Shown here piece by piece: positions 12,890 to 24,153 of a stretch of 64,000 nt of DNA (the first letter of the stretch is position 1; each line of letters starts with the position of its first letter). The notes beneath the pieces were generated by a model. It was not told the origin of the DNA and did not search any database. It was given only the letters and a program-made list of their open reading frames with translations. Source of the DNA: Kingdonia uniflora (taxonomy: Eukaryota; Streptophyta; Magnoliopsida; Ranunculales; Circaeasteraceae); contig JACGCM010000452.1 in the NCBI GenBank assembly GCA_014058105.1, positions 806,001 to 870,000 of the forward strand. The letters are read 5' to 3'. A program made the position numbers and the translations under genes.

Positions 12890-12901
12890 AAAGGGGGAGA
12901 T
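12890..12901 (+). other. Polypurine tract of the Sirevirus-like element
   Basis: AAAGGGGGAGAT directly precedes the 3' LTR start TGAAACATCC. Confidence 0.85.
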
Positions 12902-13927
12902 TGAAACATCCATAGTTGGTGCTTGTTTTATTCTGTATCTAGTTTAGATGTCAGCATTATCTCGTGGTTACTCGTCGTCAGTGATTACACCTTGAACGAC
13001 TACAGCTGGACTGAGAGTGAACAGGTAAGTGGGTTTCTAGCTGCTTGTTCTAAATATCAAGCCCTATGTATTTTTACAGAGTATGGAAAATAGAATAAGT
13101 ATATTTTTTTTATAACAGAACTTCTATTCGAATAGATTTCATTTTCTATTCGAATAGAACTAGTAACATTTTTATTCAAATAGATTCTTTTTTATTCGAA
13201 TAGATTGGCTCGGCCTGTTTTCTTTGTTTTCTTTTTATTCGAATAAATTTTTTTTTATTCGAATAGATTTGCTCAGTCTGATTTTTATTCGAATACGTTT
13301 AATTATATTCTAACAGAGAATGTAATTTATGTTTTTCTATAAAAAACAACTTTTCTTTTTTCAGAACTCACCTCTTCCAAAACCTATTATTTCAGAGCTT
13401 GATATTTAGAGAGATGAGAGATTTTAACGATTGATTCCACGAGAAGTAAAACTCAAATTGAATCAATCGGAGAGATTTAGAAAACCTAATTATTGATTTG
13501 TAAAGTTTGAGCAATTCAAGCTTTAAAACTTTGGTGCGTTATCTGAGGCGAGGCATTGCGAGAACGGAAGGGCGTTGCAAGAACGAGGAATCGACTGCGA
13601 GGAGTTCAATTAGAAGAAAGGTAATCACGGGATGTGTTTATCGAGTCTATAAGTAATTGAATACTTGTAATTTGATTTTAATAGTGAATTGTTTAGTTGT
13701 CGGGTGATTCGACAGCGACCTGTAGATTTTACTCCTGAGAAAGGTTTCCCACAGGGTTAAAAATCTTTGCCCTTGTCTTTTAATTTCTAACTACTTGTTT
13801 AACATTAGATAATTAAATCGATTTGAACTAGGTTAAGCGTAGAACATTAATTCAAAGGAATTATGACCTATCGATTTTAGACCTAATTTATTCAAAATCA
13901 GTTAGTCTCAAGCGACTAGGAATTTCA
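12902..13927 (+). repeat. 3' LTR of the Sirevirus-like element
   Basis: Second copy of 8896-9901. It contains perfect palindromes TCTATTCGAATAGA (13123-13136) and TTCTATTCGAATAGAA (13144-13159), six TTCGAA sites in all, then a TATA-like box at 13338-13345. The end is placed at TTTCA by alignment with the 5' LTR. Confidence 0.88.
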
Positions 13928-14337
13928 CTATGAATCCGTGTTGGTACCCCGGTCTGGGTACCTCCGAATTCCTCAGGTAATGAAATCCCTTGGAAATCTT
14001 ACTAATAGTTTTTTAAGTTTTAATTAAATTTAAAGGTCGAGACAGGTAGAAATATGTGATACGAATTTCTCCGTATCACTAGGTGGGGAGGTCCCACTCG
14101 CTGGAGATTCCTTTGGGTGATGAAATCCCGCGGAAGAGCCCTAGCGGTTAAAGCCTTTACTATGTTAAACATGGAGCGAAAATTGAAATATTATAACAGG
14201 TTAATCCAAACAGTACAATTTTTTTTTAATTTAAGAGCAACGTGTATTTGAGCAGTCCACGGGACTTACTTTCCTAATGCTGGGGCGAAGCGGTGATGAA
14301 CCCCTTTTATATGTCAAGTTTTAAGAGAGGACCAACC
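13928..14337 (-). other. Athila leader, part 2 (between the two copia insertions)
   Basis: Untranslated Athila sequence. A motif of about 40 bases containing ATTCCT and GTAATGAAATCCC/GTGATGAAATCCC occurs twice in degenerate form (about 13970 and 14105). No gene seen. Confidence 0.6.
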
Positions 14338-14831
14338 TGTTGAATACTTTGTTTTCTATTAAAATAGACTTTGGGTTGCTCGAATAAAATCAATCAGGTG
14401 GTTTTCTGTTCAAACAGAAAATGTTTTGTTCGAATACATTGGGTCTGTTCGAACAAACTATTTGTCTGTTCGAACAGACATTGGAAATACTCATTTTTTT
14501 AAGTTTTGTTGAACCCTTAACTTGCCTTAAGATTTGAGCAATTGTAAAAGGTTTTCCCTAGTATATAAAGGGAAACCTAAGTCATTTGTGAACTACCCCT
14601 TTGACAATCCTTTGGTGAGAACATTTAGGGGATTTCTTGAGTGAGAAATCAAAAATTGGGCTTGAGGGATTGTAATTAGGACATTAAATAAACTCTCTCT
14701 CTCTTGAAAGTGGACGTAGGCAATTTACCGAACCACTATAATTTTGGTGTTGTGTGTTTCTTTGTTTGTGTTTGTTCATTGATAACCAAAATTGACTTGG
14801 AGTTTGTGGCTTCCAAGCTTGCGGCTCTACA
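14338..14831 (+). repeat. 5' LTR of the Tork-type element
   Basis: Starts TGTTGAATAC and ends CTCTACA just before the primer site. TTCGAA sites, including the palindrome GTCTGTTCGAACAGAC at 14464-14479, lie upstream of a TATA box (TATATAAA, 14562-14569). Confidence 0.92.
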
Positions 14832-14833
14832 AT

Positions 14834-14845
14834 TGGTATCAGAGC
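14834..14845 (+). other. Primer binding site (initiator tRNA-Met)
   Basis: TGGTATCAGAGC two bases after the 5' LTR. Confidence 0.92.
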
Positions 14846-14923
14846 GAGGTCGATTCCTCGGTTGTGCGATTTTGAGGTAACTTAGGGTTTCTCAATTTCA
14901 TTTGATTTTGATTTGGTTAGTTC

Positions 14924-15770
14924 ATGAAAATTGAGGGAAACATGGGAGATGAAGTTGATATTGAAACTAGTTCTTCGGCCCCGAAAAGAATTACGATGGT
15001 GATATTCAACAATGTAAAAATTGAAGTTGAAAATTCAATGACACAAATAACTTCGGCATGTGGAGATGCGAAGTTATTGATGCCCTAAGTCAACAAGACT
15101 TAGACGAGGTATTGGAGGATATGTCGGATAAAATAGAGAAGAGTGTATGGCAGAAGATGAATAAGAGAGCATGTGGCCAAATTCGATATTGTCTTGCTCA
15201 AAACATTAAATACCTTGTGATGAATGAGACTTCCGCAAAAGAAATTTGGTAGATATTAGAGAAGAAGTATTTGGTAAAGAGCATCCAAAATCGACTCCAC
15301 TTGAAGATGAAGCTTTATCGCTTTACTATGAGGCAAGGGATTAGTATGTCCGAGCATTTGAATGACTTCACTAAGTTGTTGGCTGACTTAGCGAATCTTG
15401 AAGAGATAGTTGGGGATGAAGATAAAACTCTATTATTCTTGAACTCACTTCTGGAAAAATTTGAACATTTCGTTACGACGATTACTTATGGAAATAGTTA
15501 TTTGAAGTACACGGATGTGACTACGGCCGTAGTTAACCACGAGTTCGGGAGAAAAGAGAAAAGAGAGACCGACAAGTCCACATCCGAAGTACTAACGATT
15601 CGGGGTAGAACCTCGGATAAGAAGAAGCTGTCTCGTAACAACTCTTGATCGAAATCGAGAGGTCGTGGGGGAAATCGGAACAATTTGACTAAGGACTAAT
15701 GCGCGTTTTGCTAGGAAATGGGACATTAGAAGGTTGATTGTCCCACGCTCAAGAAGAAGAAAGCGGGAAA
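14924..15770 (+). pseudogene. Tork-type gag, broken
   Basis: Likely start ATG at 14924. A one-base shift near 15035 moves the reading into the frame that contains FGMWRCEVIDALSQQDL (from 15058). In-frame stops follow at 15250, 15646, 15697, 15712 and 15727. The nucleocapsid knuckle is still visible as C-x2-C-x4-H-x4-C at 15700-15745, with stop codons inside it. The family packages element RNA in the cytoplasm; this copy cannot. Confidence 0.85.
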
Positions 15771-15771
15771 A

Positions 15772-18700
15772 TTGAGTTCTTCTGTGAATTTGGCTCAGGA
15801 CACGGAAACGGGAGGTAATGACTCTAACTACTCTTTTACTATAACTTCTAGTGCATGTATTATTGATACAAATGAATGGATTTTAGATTCGGGTGCTACT
15901 TATCATATTTGTCCCGAGGAGGCTTGTTTTTCTAGTTTGAAATTGCTAGAAGATGGAGCGGTGGTGATGGGAAATGATAATTCATGCCGCATCATGGGGA
16001 TAGGTATCATTCGACTAAAGTTGTACAATGGGTTTGTTAAAAAGATTGATGAGGTTTGGTTTATTCTGACAATGAGTAAGAACATTATCTCGACGGGGAC
16101 ACTTGAAGCGCAAGGCTGCAAGGTTGTGTCTGAGAATGAGATAAAAAGGGTTCTTAAGGGAGCCATGGTGGTATTGAAGGGTCACAGAAGAAGTAAGAAC
16201 TTGTACTATTTTGATGGTACAGTTGTTCTTGGTGAGGTTTCTACTGCGGGAAGAGAGGAGACTACTTCCAAAGATACGACACGGCTATGGCACATGCGTT
16301 TGGCGCATGCGGGTGAAAAGTCTTTAAGAGCTTTCGCAAGCCGGGGGATTTTGAAAGGTGCTAAGATGTGCAAATTGGATTTTTGTGAACACTGTGTTCT
16401 AGGCAAGCAGACAAGAGTTAAGTTCGGCAGCCCAATTCACAATACTCGTGAGACTCTTGATTATGTTCACTCTGATGTTTGGGGTCCCTCCAAGAATGCA
16501 TCGCTAGGGGGGAAGCATTACTTTATGTCTTTTCTGGATGATTTTTCTAGGTGAGTTTGGGTATACACTATGAAGAGGAAGGATGAAGTCCTAGAAATTT
16601 CCATGACCTGGAAGAAGTTGATTGAGACTCGGACCGGCAGAAAGATCAAGTCGCTCCATTCCGATAATGGTGAGGAGTACACTAGTGATTCATTCTTGCA
16701 AGTATGCCGAGATGAGGGGATAGTTCGACACTTCATGGTTAGAGAGATACCGCAACAAAACGGGGTAGCCGAGCGCATGAACCGTACTTTACTGGAGAAG
16801 GTTCGGTGTATATTGTCCAATTCTGGGTTAGGCAAGGCATTTTGGGCTGAGGCTTTGACTTATGTATGCTATCTCGTTAATAGGTTGCCTTCGGCTGCAA
16901 TTGAGGGTAAAACACCAATGGAGGCTTGGTTGGGAGAACCTGCTACAGATTATGATACTTTTCGTATATTTGGGTATTTGGCATACTATCATGTAAAGGA
17001 TGGTAAGTTGGATCCGCGAACAAGAAATGCCGTTTTTCTGGGTAAGAAGAAGGGTGTGAAAGGTTACAAGTTGTGGGATACGAGAGGCTGAAAGATCATT
17101 CTGAGCAGAGATATCACCTTTGATGAGGCTTCTATGATGAAGTCACATGACTCTGGGTACACAAAGAAAGACGACCAGCGGGGTATTGCAGCGGGTGGAG
17201 ATTGATGCATCTTCACATTGGCCAGAAAGTTTCGTACTTAGAGGAGGGTCATCTACTGGTGTGACAACGGGTGATGAGCTATTGGTACATGTTCCAAATA
17301 ATGCAGACACGAATGAAGGTGGAGCATTTGGTAGTACGGATGAAGAGATTCCGGTAGCAGAGTTGATCGCAAAGAGTGAACCAAAGAAGGATGTAAGCAA
17401 ACTGAGTTGGCTTACAAAGGATATGGTGCTTCCAAATGCGAAGGCCATGGTAGCCTATGCACTTCCGGTCATTGAAGAGGATGTTCCCTCCACCTATAAG
17501 GGATTTATTTACGGTTCCGAGGCTAAACATTGGGAGGGAGCGATGAAGGAAGAGATGTACTTTTTTTTCAAAAATGGAACTTGGGAACTTTCGAAGTTGT
17601 CGAAAGAAAAGAAAGCGATCGATTGTAAATGGGTTTACACTAAGAAGCAAGGATCCCTTGATGATGAAATACGCTTTAAGGCGAGATTAGTAGCCAAGGA
17701 CTATGTTCAAAGGGAAGGGATCGATTACAATAAAGTGTTTTCTCCAGTTGTGAAATATTCTTCCATACGGATTCTATTGGCCTTAGTAGCGCAATTCAAT
17801 TTGGAGTTGCAACAACTCGATGTTAAGACGACGTTCATACATGGGAATTTGAAAGAAGAGATCTATATGACTCAGCCGAGTGGGTTTACGGTTGCGGGGA
17901 AGGAACACTATGTGTGTAAGTTGAAAAAGTCATTGCACGGTTTGAAGCAGTCTCCAAGGCAATGGTACAAACGGTTTGATCAATTTATGATTGGGCAGAA
18001 GTACAAGCAGAGTCATTATGACCATTGTGTTTACTTACGCAAGCTACGTGACAGGTCATTTATTTACTTACTTTTGTATGTAGATGATATGTTTATTGCG
18101 TGTAAGCACAAAAGCGAGATTGGTAAGCTGAAAAAGCAAATGGGTGAAGAATTTGAAATGAATGATCTTGGTGATGCAAAAAAGATTCTTGGTATAGATA
18201 TTCATAGAGATAGAGAGAATAGAACAGTGCGCCTCTCTCAGACTTCGTATATGAGGAAGGTACTTCAGAGATTTGGCATTGATGGTAACACAAAATCTGT
18301 AAGTACTCCCCTTGTTCCTCATTTTAAGCTTAAGGCTTTTATGTCTCCAAACACTGATGAGGAGCGTGATTATATAAGTCAAGTTTATTATGCTAGCGCG
18401 GTTGGTAGCTTGATGTATGCTATGGTTTGTACTCGGCTAGACATTTCGTAGGCAGTTGGTATGGTTTGCCGATATATGCATGATCCGGGTAGAGATCATT
18501 GGCGAGCCGTGAAATGGATTCTACGGTATATCAAAGGTACTGTGGATATCGGGTTGGAGTTTCATAAACAAGATTCGACTGATCATTTATGTGGATTCTG
18601 ACTACATGGGTGACTTGGATAGACGGCGGTCTACTACCGGGTATGTATTTACATTGGGTGGAGGGCCGGTTAGTTGGAGATCCACGCTACAGTCAACGGT

Positions 18701-19046
18701 AGCACTGTCTACTACCGAGGCAGAGTATATGGCCGTGACTGAGGCGATAAAGGAATCCATTTGGATGAAAGGTCTTTTGCGGGATTTGGGCATTAAGATG
18801 GATCATCTTGATGTCTAATGTGATAGTCAGAGTGTTATCTTCTTGGCCAAAGATCAGGTTCATCACCAGCGCACAAAGCATATTGATGTGCGCTATCACT
18901 TTGTCAGAAAAATCCTGGAGGAGGGTGAGATTCTGTTAAAGAAGATTCACACCAAAGATTACCCGGCGGATATGTTTACGAAAGTTGTTTCGAGAATTAA
19001 GTTCAATCATTGTTTGGACTTAGTTCAAATTCTTCATGTTGATTGA
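15772..19046 (+). pseudogene. Tork-type pol: protease, integrase, reverse transcriptase, RNase H
   Basis: Protease: WILDSGATYHICP near 15875-15915. Pre-integrase HHCC zinc finger: LWHMRLAHAG to FCEHCVLGK (16285-16410). Integrase: HSDVWGP, LHSDNGEEY and QQNGVAERMNRTLLEK give the Asp, Asp and Glu of the DDE triad. RT: CKWVYTKKQG, LDVKTTFIHGNL, LHGLKQSPRQWYKRF and the catalytic LLYVDDMFIA near 18075. RNase [18 protein letters not shown] and RTKHIDVRYHF. Stops at 16552 and 17089 replace Trp codons (TGG to TGA); others are at 18449 and 18816. Frame changes occur near 17145 and 18585. All catalytic motifs can be read, so inactivation is fairly recent relative to the Athila host element. Confidence 0.93.
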
Positions 19047-19360
19047 TTGGATGTTGTGTGAAGTACGGGTGACTTGATCCGCAGAGGTACGTAGGCAACC
19101 ATTGATTTGGTGCAGCCGTTTTGGTTCTTTAGGAACAATTTGGGTTCCATTGGGACATTTGGTTGGTTTTAGTTCTTTGGGACACTTGGTTTTGGATTTG
19201 GTCCTTTTGGGAACGCTTGGTTTTTGGTTGGTTTCCTTGAGTCGTTTGTATGCTTGGGTCTTTAGGGACATTTGATGATGAAGAGGGTCTGTTTGGGTTC
19301 GTTTGTATGTTGGCGATGTTCGGCTCAGATTTTAGTTTGTTTGGTTGAGGAAATCTTTAC
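19047..19360 (+). other. 3' untranslated stretch of the Tork-type element
   Basis: T/G-rich sequence with degenerate repeats of GGGACATTTGG/GGGACACTTGG (19140-19275). No gene seen. Confidence 0.55.
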
Positions 19361-19373
19361 CGAGATGGAGAAT
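19361..19373 (+). other. Polypurine tract of the Tork-type element
   Basis: CGAGATGGAGAAT directly precedes the 3' LTR. Confidence 0.8.
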
Positions 19374-19853
19374 TGTTGAATACTCTGTTTCTATTCGAAT
19401 AGAATTTGGGTTGTTTGAATAAAATCAATCAGGTGGTTTTTCTGTTCGAATAGAAAATGTTTTGTTCGAATACATTAGGTCTGTTCGAACAGACTAGACA
19501 TTGGAAATACTCATTTTTTTGAAATTTTGTTGAACCCTAACTTGCCTCGAGATTTGAGCGATTGTAAAAGGTTTTTCCTAGTATATAAAGGGAAACCTAA
19601 GTCATTTGTGAACCACCTCTTTGACAATCCTTTGGTGAGAATATTTGGGGGATTTCTTGAGTGAGAAATCCAAAATTGGGCTTGAGTGATTGTAATTGGG
19701 ACATTGAATAAACTCGATCTCTCTCTTGAAAGTGGACGTAGGCAATTTGTCGAACCACTATAATCTTGGTGTTGTGAGTTTCCTTATTTGTGTTTGTTTA
19801 TTGCTAACCCAAATTGACTTGGAGTTTGTGGTTTTCGGGCTTGTGGCTCTATA
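19374..19853 (+). repeat. 3' LTR of the Tork-type element
   Basis: Copy of 14338-14831. It carries the palindromes TTCTATTCGAATAGAA (19389-19404) and GTCTGTTCGAACAGAC (19479-19494), and a TATA box at 19582-19589. Confidence 0.9.
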
Positions 19854-19858
19854 CAACC

Positions 19859-20660
19859 TACGGGAATTGTTTCCCAGTGAAGTTGTGGCCGCCCCTTCAC
19901 TTAAGAGGCGAAAGAAAGAAACGCCTCTTCACTTAGGGGGCACAAGAAGGATTAGATAAAAGCTTGCCAATGTACTTTGTAAATTCCTCATGATCTCTGA
20001 GTACCAACTTTGTGACTATCTTTCAAAACAAGAGAAAAAAATAAAAATAAAAATAGTGAACTTACAACAACAAAAATATAAATCCAATTTCTAAGTTTAT
20101 TGTAGTCTATGATGTCCTAATTTTCAAATGTGTATATTGTTCAGCTTGGTTGAGAAAGAGTATTAAATAATATCAATTTGGAAATATAATTTAGAAAGGA
20201 AAAATATTCAAGAATTAAGTTTTCTAGAATTTTGCTTCCCATCCGCTCAAAACAACCGATTAATGAATTGCGGCGTCCTTTAATGAGACTGTTTTTACTG
20301 TTGTTTCAAAAGGTTGTAACTCTCTAACGGCTAAACAGAAAAATATGATCTATAAAAATTCGGAAAGGGTTTTGAATTATCTAAAACTTTTGTAACAAAC
20401 ATATTCCCCAATTGTAGAGTATAGATGTTCAAAAACTGTGAAACATTCAGAAACACACTTTTCGTCGAAAACTAGGTAAGTTTCTTCAAAAATTAATATC
20501 TCTGAAACCGCTTATCATAAAATATTGAGACTAATTTATTCGGAAAGAAATCTCAGAGCTCTAATTATAAAATAAATAAATTGGCAAACTTAACAACTAA
20601 AAATAAGATAATAAATAAATTAGTTAAAATCGAAAAACTATGATTTAATAGACCGTTGCC
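19859..20660 (-). other. Athila leader, part 1 (next to the primer site)
   Basis: Untranslated sequence between the Athila primer site and the Tork-type insertion. AT-rich, no supported gene. Confidence 0.6.
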
Positions 20661-20678
20661 TCTCCGGCAACGGCGCCA
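20661..20678 (-). other. Primer binding site (tRNA-Asp) of the Athila element
   Basis: On the plus strand CCGGCAACGGCGCCA (20664-20678) equals the 3' end of plant tRNA-Asp. On the element's own strand it reads TGGCGCCGTTGCCGG, four bases from the LTR edge at 20683. This fixes the direction of the element as minus. Confidence 0.92.
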
Positions 20679-20682
20679 ATTT

Positions 20683-21799
20683 TGATTCGAGAAAAACTTT
20701 AGTCTTTATATACCCCACTCAAAATTACGGGTGTCGTAATATAATAAGAGTAAGCGGAGGTCGAATCCACGGGGAGTAAACGTATTAAAAATATAATTTT
20801 CTAATTAACTAATAAACGAATCTAAACTAATTTTGATAAAAAGGCTTTGGACTAAAACATAAATCTAAATTACTAACTTTCGGTACGATTATAAAGAAAA
20901 GAACTTAGGCTTTGGATCACCTCCGACTTAGTTTACTAAAACGATATGAAAACGGTAGCTTCTATCCGCACGAAATAGCCATGGTTAGGTCTATCCGGGT
21001 CTAAGATCTAAGGTTTGTTGCTAAAACCTTAGGTAAGAACTTCGTTGTTTATAGACAAACGGATCTAGAGTTTATAAACTCATTTCCATGGCTAGGTGGA
21101 GAGTATTAACTCTAATGATCTAGAATTCTCTTTGAGCGTGAAAACAACCGAATATAGCTAATTCGACATCTTCCTCATATCCGTTGTAACTTAGAGTTGT
21201 CATGGCTAGATCTACTCTTCGTAACTAGAAATCGGAGAATTGAAGATTAATTCTAGATCTAAACTACTATTAACATCAATTTAGCTCACTTCGCCGGAGG
21301 TTCAATCCTTAGCCTAAGCTAAGGAGACTAGCTCTCCATTAATGGTATTGATCACAGCTTAAGTTAAACGCATAAAATAATAAAGAGAGAGATACTAAAA
21401 AACGCAAGCTTTATTCTTTCTTAAGATTGAGATGTAAAAATACATAAAATTGTTCTCCTATTTATAGGAGATAAAAGAGACTTGTTTACAATTCTGAAAC
21501 TCTATCCTAAGTAAAGATAAATCTTATCTCAGATAAATCTTTGTAGAGTCCATCATCTTTATTCCATAAAGAAAATCTACAAGTACATTGAATGTAAACA
21601 TCTTTCTTGTACCTGAGAGACTATTGGAGATGCTTTAGCTCTTTGTACCTTTTATTAGATGTATTTTTGTACTTATTGGCTCCAACAGTGATAAGTGCCT
21701 GAAAATAAGAAAATGCTAGTAACATTAGAAAATAATAAATCGGGATTAACAAAACGATACTTTTAGGCGTATTAATCCTACGTATTTCTACGTTTATCA
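20683..21799 (-). repeat. 5' LTR of the Athila element
   Basis: Direct copy of 1087-2216, next to the primer site and followed by the target duplication GTCAG at 21800-21804. Confidence 0.93.
21458..21466 (-). promoter_or_regulatory. TATA box in the Athila 5' LTR
   Basis: TATAAATAG on the minus strand, conserved in the other LTR at 1871-1879. It is the likely core promoter for the element's RNA. Confidence 0.6.
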
Positions 21800-21804
21800 G
21801 TCAG

Positions 21805-22159
21805 TGTGCTAGTTATTATTTTGCATAGTTAGAGTTGTGTTTGGTGATGAATATACCCTGGATTTTGCCTTGAATCAGTCTAGAGTAGAGACTAGAGGAG
21901 TTCAATCTTATAAAAATAAAGTTCACGGAAGTCACTAGATGATGATCAGGTCATATTGGTGACTGAAGATTATTTTCACCTCAATATCTATGCTTCTTTC
22001 CTCATTTCTTTAATGTTGTTTCTACTGTAAACCTCTCTTGTAATCTCTTTATTGAAGATTCTAAATTCGCCAACGAAAATGCAGTTCATGTGCTAACGAT
22101 GGTGGAAAGATATGGTGATGAAAGTGCTATGTTTCAGAAGCCTTATGCTGCGCTCTTCG
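21805..22159. other. Flank of the Athila insertion, no gene seen
   Basis: Non-coding. The part from about 22005 to 22060 (CTTTAATG, TTTCTACTGTAAAC, CTCTTGTAATC) recurs in degenerate form at about 23311-23380 and 24008. Confidence 0.45.
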
Positions 22160-22925
22160 GGTCTCCCAAATAACTACAATTATCAACTTTGTAACCAATG
22201 CTGGCCACTGTCACATACAGCAAAGTCTTAATCTCGAAAGTTCTAGTTTACTCAAGCGACCCCTGTAACCCCATTCAATTATATCAACATAAAGACATTC
22301 ACAGATTGACAAAATAAAGATAGTTCAAAGATCGTAAAGGATGTTAAAGCTATTGCAAAAGAGGTTTCTTAGTCACATGGTTGCTGGTCCATGTGACTAA
22401 CTCTTGTTCACAACTAAAATTCGTCCAACAATCTCACAGGGAAGGAGGGAGGGAAGGAGCCTGCCTAAACAAGCAAAGATACTGTGATTGGCTCTCAACT
22501 AACTCGGGCCATTTCTGGCATAAACTCGAAAAATATAGTTTTCAGGGATTAATCGGGCACCAGGGGATTAGTTGGGGAAATAGTAACCAGTTATGACCAT
22601 ATGTTTAGCACTGGCCATTTGCCCCCAAACTGCACGTCCTAAAATTTAAAGCATGCATTTTATCAAAATATGTGAAGCACTCTAATACTTGTTTTTTTTG
22701 GGCAATTTTTTATTTTTATTTTGGCAATGAACACTACTTGTGGTTTATATAAGCTAATAACTTTAATAATTTGTAGAAACAATGTACACACCAAAACCGA
22801 ACACTAATAAAAATCATGACTTAGACTTTTATGCCTCCACCTGACTTTCATCAGAAAAATTAAAGTTGACAACTAGTTGCATTATCAAACAATACAGACA
22901 CCATGGATGAATTTTCAACTGGAAA
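22160..22925 (+). repeat. Diverged duplicate of the upstream region of the gene at 27322
   Basis: Collinear with about 26515-27330. Shared blocks include ACAGATTGACAAA, TCTCAACTAACKCGGGCCAT, the ACCTGACTTTCATCAG block and the end ACACCATGG. In this copy similarity ceases at the start codon (ATG near 22912) and the coding region is absent. A further partial copy of its distal end lies at about 23508-23650. The element at 24154-26495 interrupts the copy that precedes the gene. Confidence 0.75.
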
Positions 22926-24148
22926 TTATGAAACTTTCAACTGGTTATGTAAATGTTCTAGTATAGCAGCATTTCTGAAAGAAAAGTAATTCCTATCTCT
23001 ATCTGAGAGATGTGTTTACTGGTATTTTAGCCTTAATCCATTCACATTTGACAACCAGAAGATCACAATATCTGCTATTAAATGTTTGTTCTATTCTTGT
23101 CAGAAGGGATACTTTGTTATCTGAATGATACATTTAAGGAGTTCAATTTAAGTTGATTAATTGGCAAAGCATGGATGTTCACTGCAACCTGACCAAGTGA
23201 AGGTGTCATATGGAAGACCGGATTTTCTGAAGTCTGTTAAAAGAAATAGAACACATGAGAGTTTCCAGCCTAGGTGTCAATCTAGTTGAGATTTTAGGTT
23301 TGGGCACTGATGCTTGTTTTCTCATGTCTTTAATGTTTGTTTCTACCATAATCTCTCTAGTAATAATCTTTCTATTAATGAAACTCGATTAGCAAAAAAT
23401 AAAAATAAAAAGGCAGTTGATATAGCAAAGATGGTTAAAAATTAAAGGAGATGGAACTTTTTAGGTTCAAAAATGCTCGGTGCTCACTTAAAAAACTTGT
23501 GAAAGAGTGGTGTAACTCACATCTTTTAGTTATTATAAAGGTAGATTTAGATGCCCAAATCACCATATTACTTAACTTTGTAAGCTTTGGTAGACCCTCA
23601 CATACTAATCAAAATCTTAACCCTGGAAGTTCTAGGTGCATCTCTGATTGAGTGAAATTTCTACATTCAATTATATCAATTTAAGAGCTGTTGGCGATGG
23701 ACAAACAGGCACTAAACTCTAACTTCACTACTGCTTCAGTTGGTGTCCTTTGGTGGGAAACCCTGCAAATTATCCAAGATTACTGCTTTGTGCTGGAAGA
23801 CTGTCAGTTACTGATGTGCTCAATAAGATAAACTAGCAGCAATGGGGGAGTTATTCTTTCATCAAAGTATGCCATTAAAATTGCAAAATTGCTGCTCATT
23901 TATACTGGCAGTGTCCATCTACTGTGAATTATGGAACTCTCAAATTAAAAGGCCATCTAGCACAGGATAGTTCCAGCCTTAGGTGTCACTCTGGCTGACG
24001 TGTTAGGTTTCTACTGTAAACTCTTGTAATCATTTTTCTCTGGGTCTCCTAATACACACTATAATCACCATGGGGATGGATATTTCACTAATTTTTTGTG
24101 TGAATGAGCGGTGGAACTCACATCATCTAGTTAATATAAAGGTAGATT
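22926..24148. other. Degenerate repeats of the duplicated upstream region
   Basis: No supported gene. Contains partial copies of segments also found at 22005-22275 and 26501-26600. Confidence 0.5.
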
Positions 24149-24153
24149 AAGAT

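Larger units (their letters stand above)
8896..13927 (+). mobile_element. Sirevirus-like Ty1/copia element lacking pol, nested in the Athila leader
   Basis: Two LTRs of about 1.0 kb (8896-9901, 12902-13927) flank a 3-kb interior. Primer site TGGTATCAGAGC (initiator tRNA-Met) is at 9904-9915 and a polypurine tract AAAGGGGGAGAT at 12890-12901. The interior keeps only a gag remnant with a CCHC knuckle and a coiled-coil region. It stops just after the VWMRKDDL block, where protease and integrase would follow in a complete copia element. Several extra AGGGGGA-like tracts between gag and the 3' LTR resemble the multiple polypurine tracts of Sireviruses. The flanking five bases (ATATA and CTATG) match only at three positions, so no clean target duplication survives. 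Confidence 0.85.
14338..19853 (+). mobile_element. Tork-type Ty1/copia retrotransposon, decayed, nested in the Athila leader
   Basis: LTRs of about 490 bp (14338-14831 and 19374-19853) flank a primer site TGGTATCAGAGC (14834), gag and a complete but damaged pol in copia order (protease, integrase, RT, RNase H), and a purine tract at 19361-19373. CAACC occurs at 14333-14337 and 19854-19858, a likely 5-bp target duplication if the 3' LTR ends CTATA. The Gag segment FGMWRCEVIDALSQQDL and the TNT1-like polyprotein favour the Tork lineage. At least nine in-frame stops and three frameshifts are present. Confidence 0.92.
1087..21799 (-). mobile_element. Athila-type Ty3/gypsy LTR retrotransposon, decayed, with two nested copia elements
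   Basis: Two direct LTRs (1087-2216 and 20683-21799) begin with TG and end with CA. They are flanked by a perfect 5-bp duplication, GTCAG, at 1082-1086 and 21800-21804. On the minus strand the order is 5' LTR, primer site complementary to the 3' end of tRNA-Asp (20661-20678), leader, gag, protease, RT, RNase H, integrase, non-coding tail, polypurine tract (2217-2231) and 3' LTR. The tRNA-Asp primer, the DLGAS protease motif, the gag style and the long tail after integrase fit the Athila lineage. About 10.5 kb of the 20.7 kb consists of two younger plus-strand copia insertions in the leader. Every pol domain is broken by stops or frameshifts, so the element is not autonomous. Confidence 0.93.
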
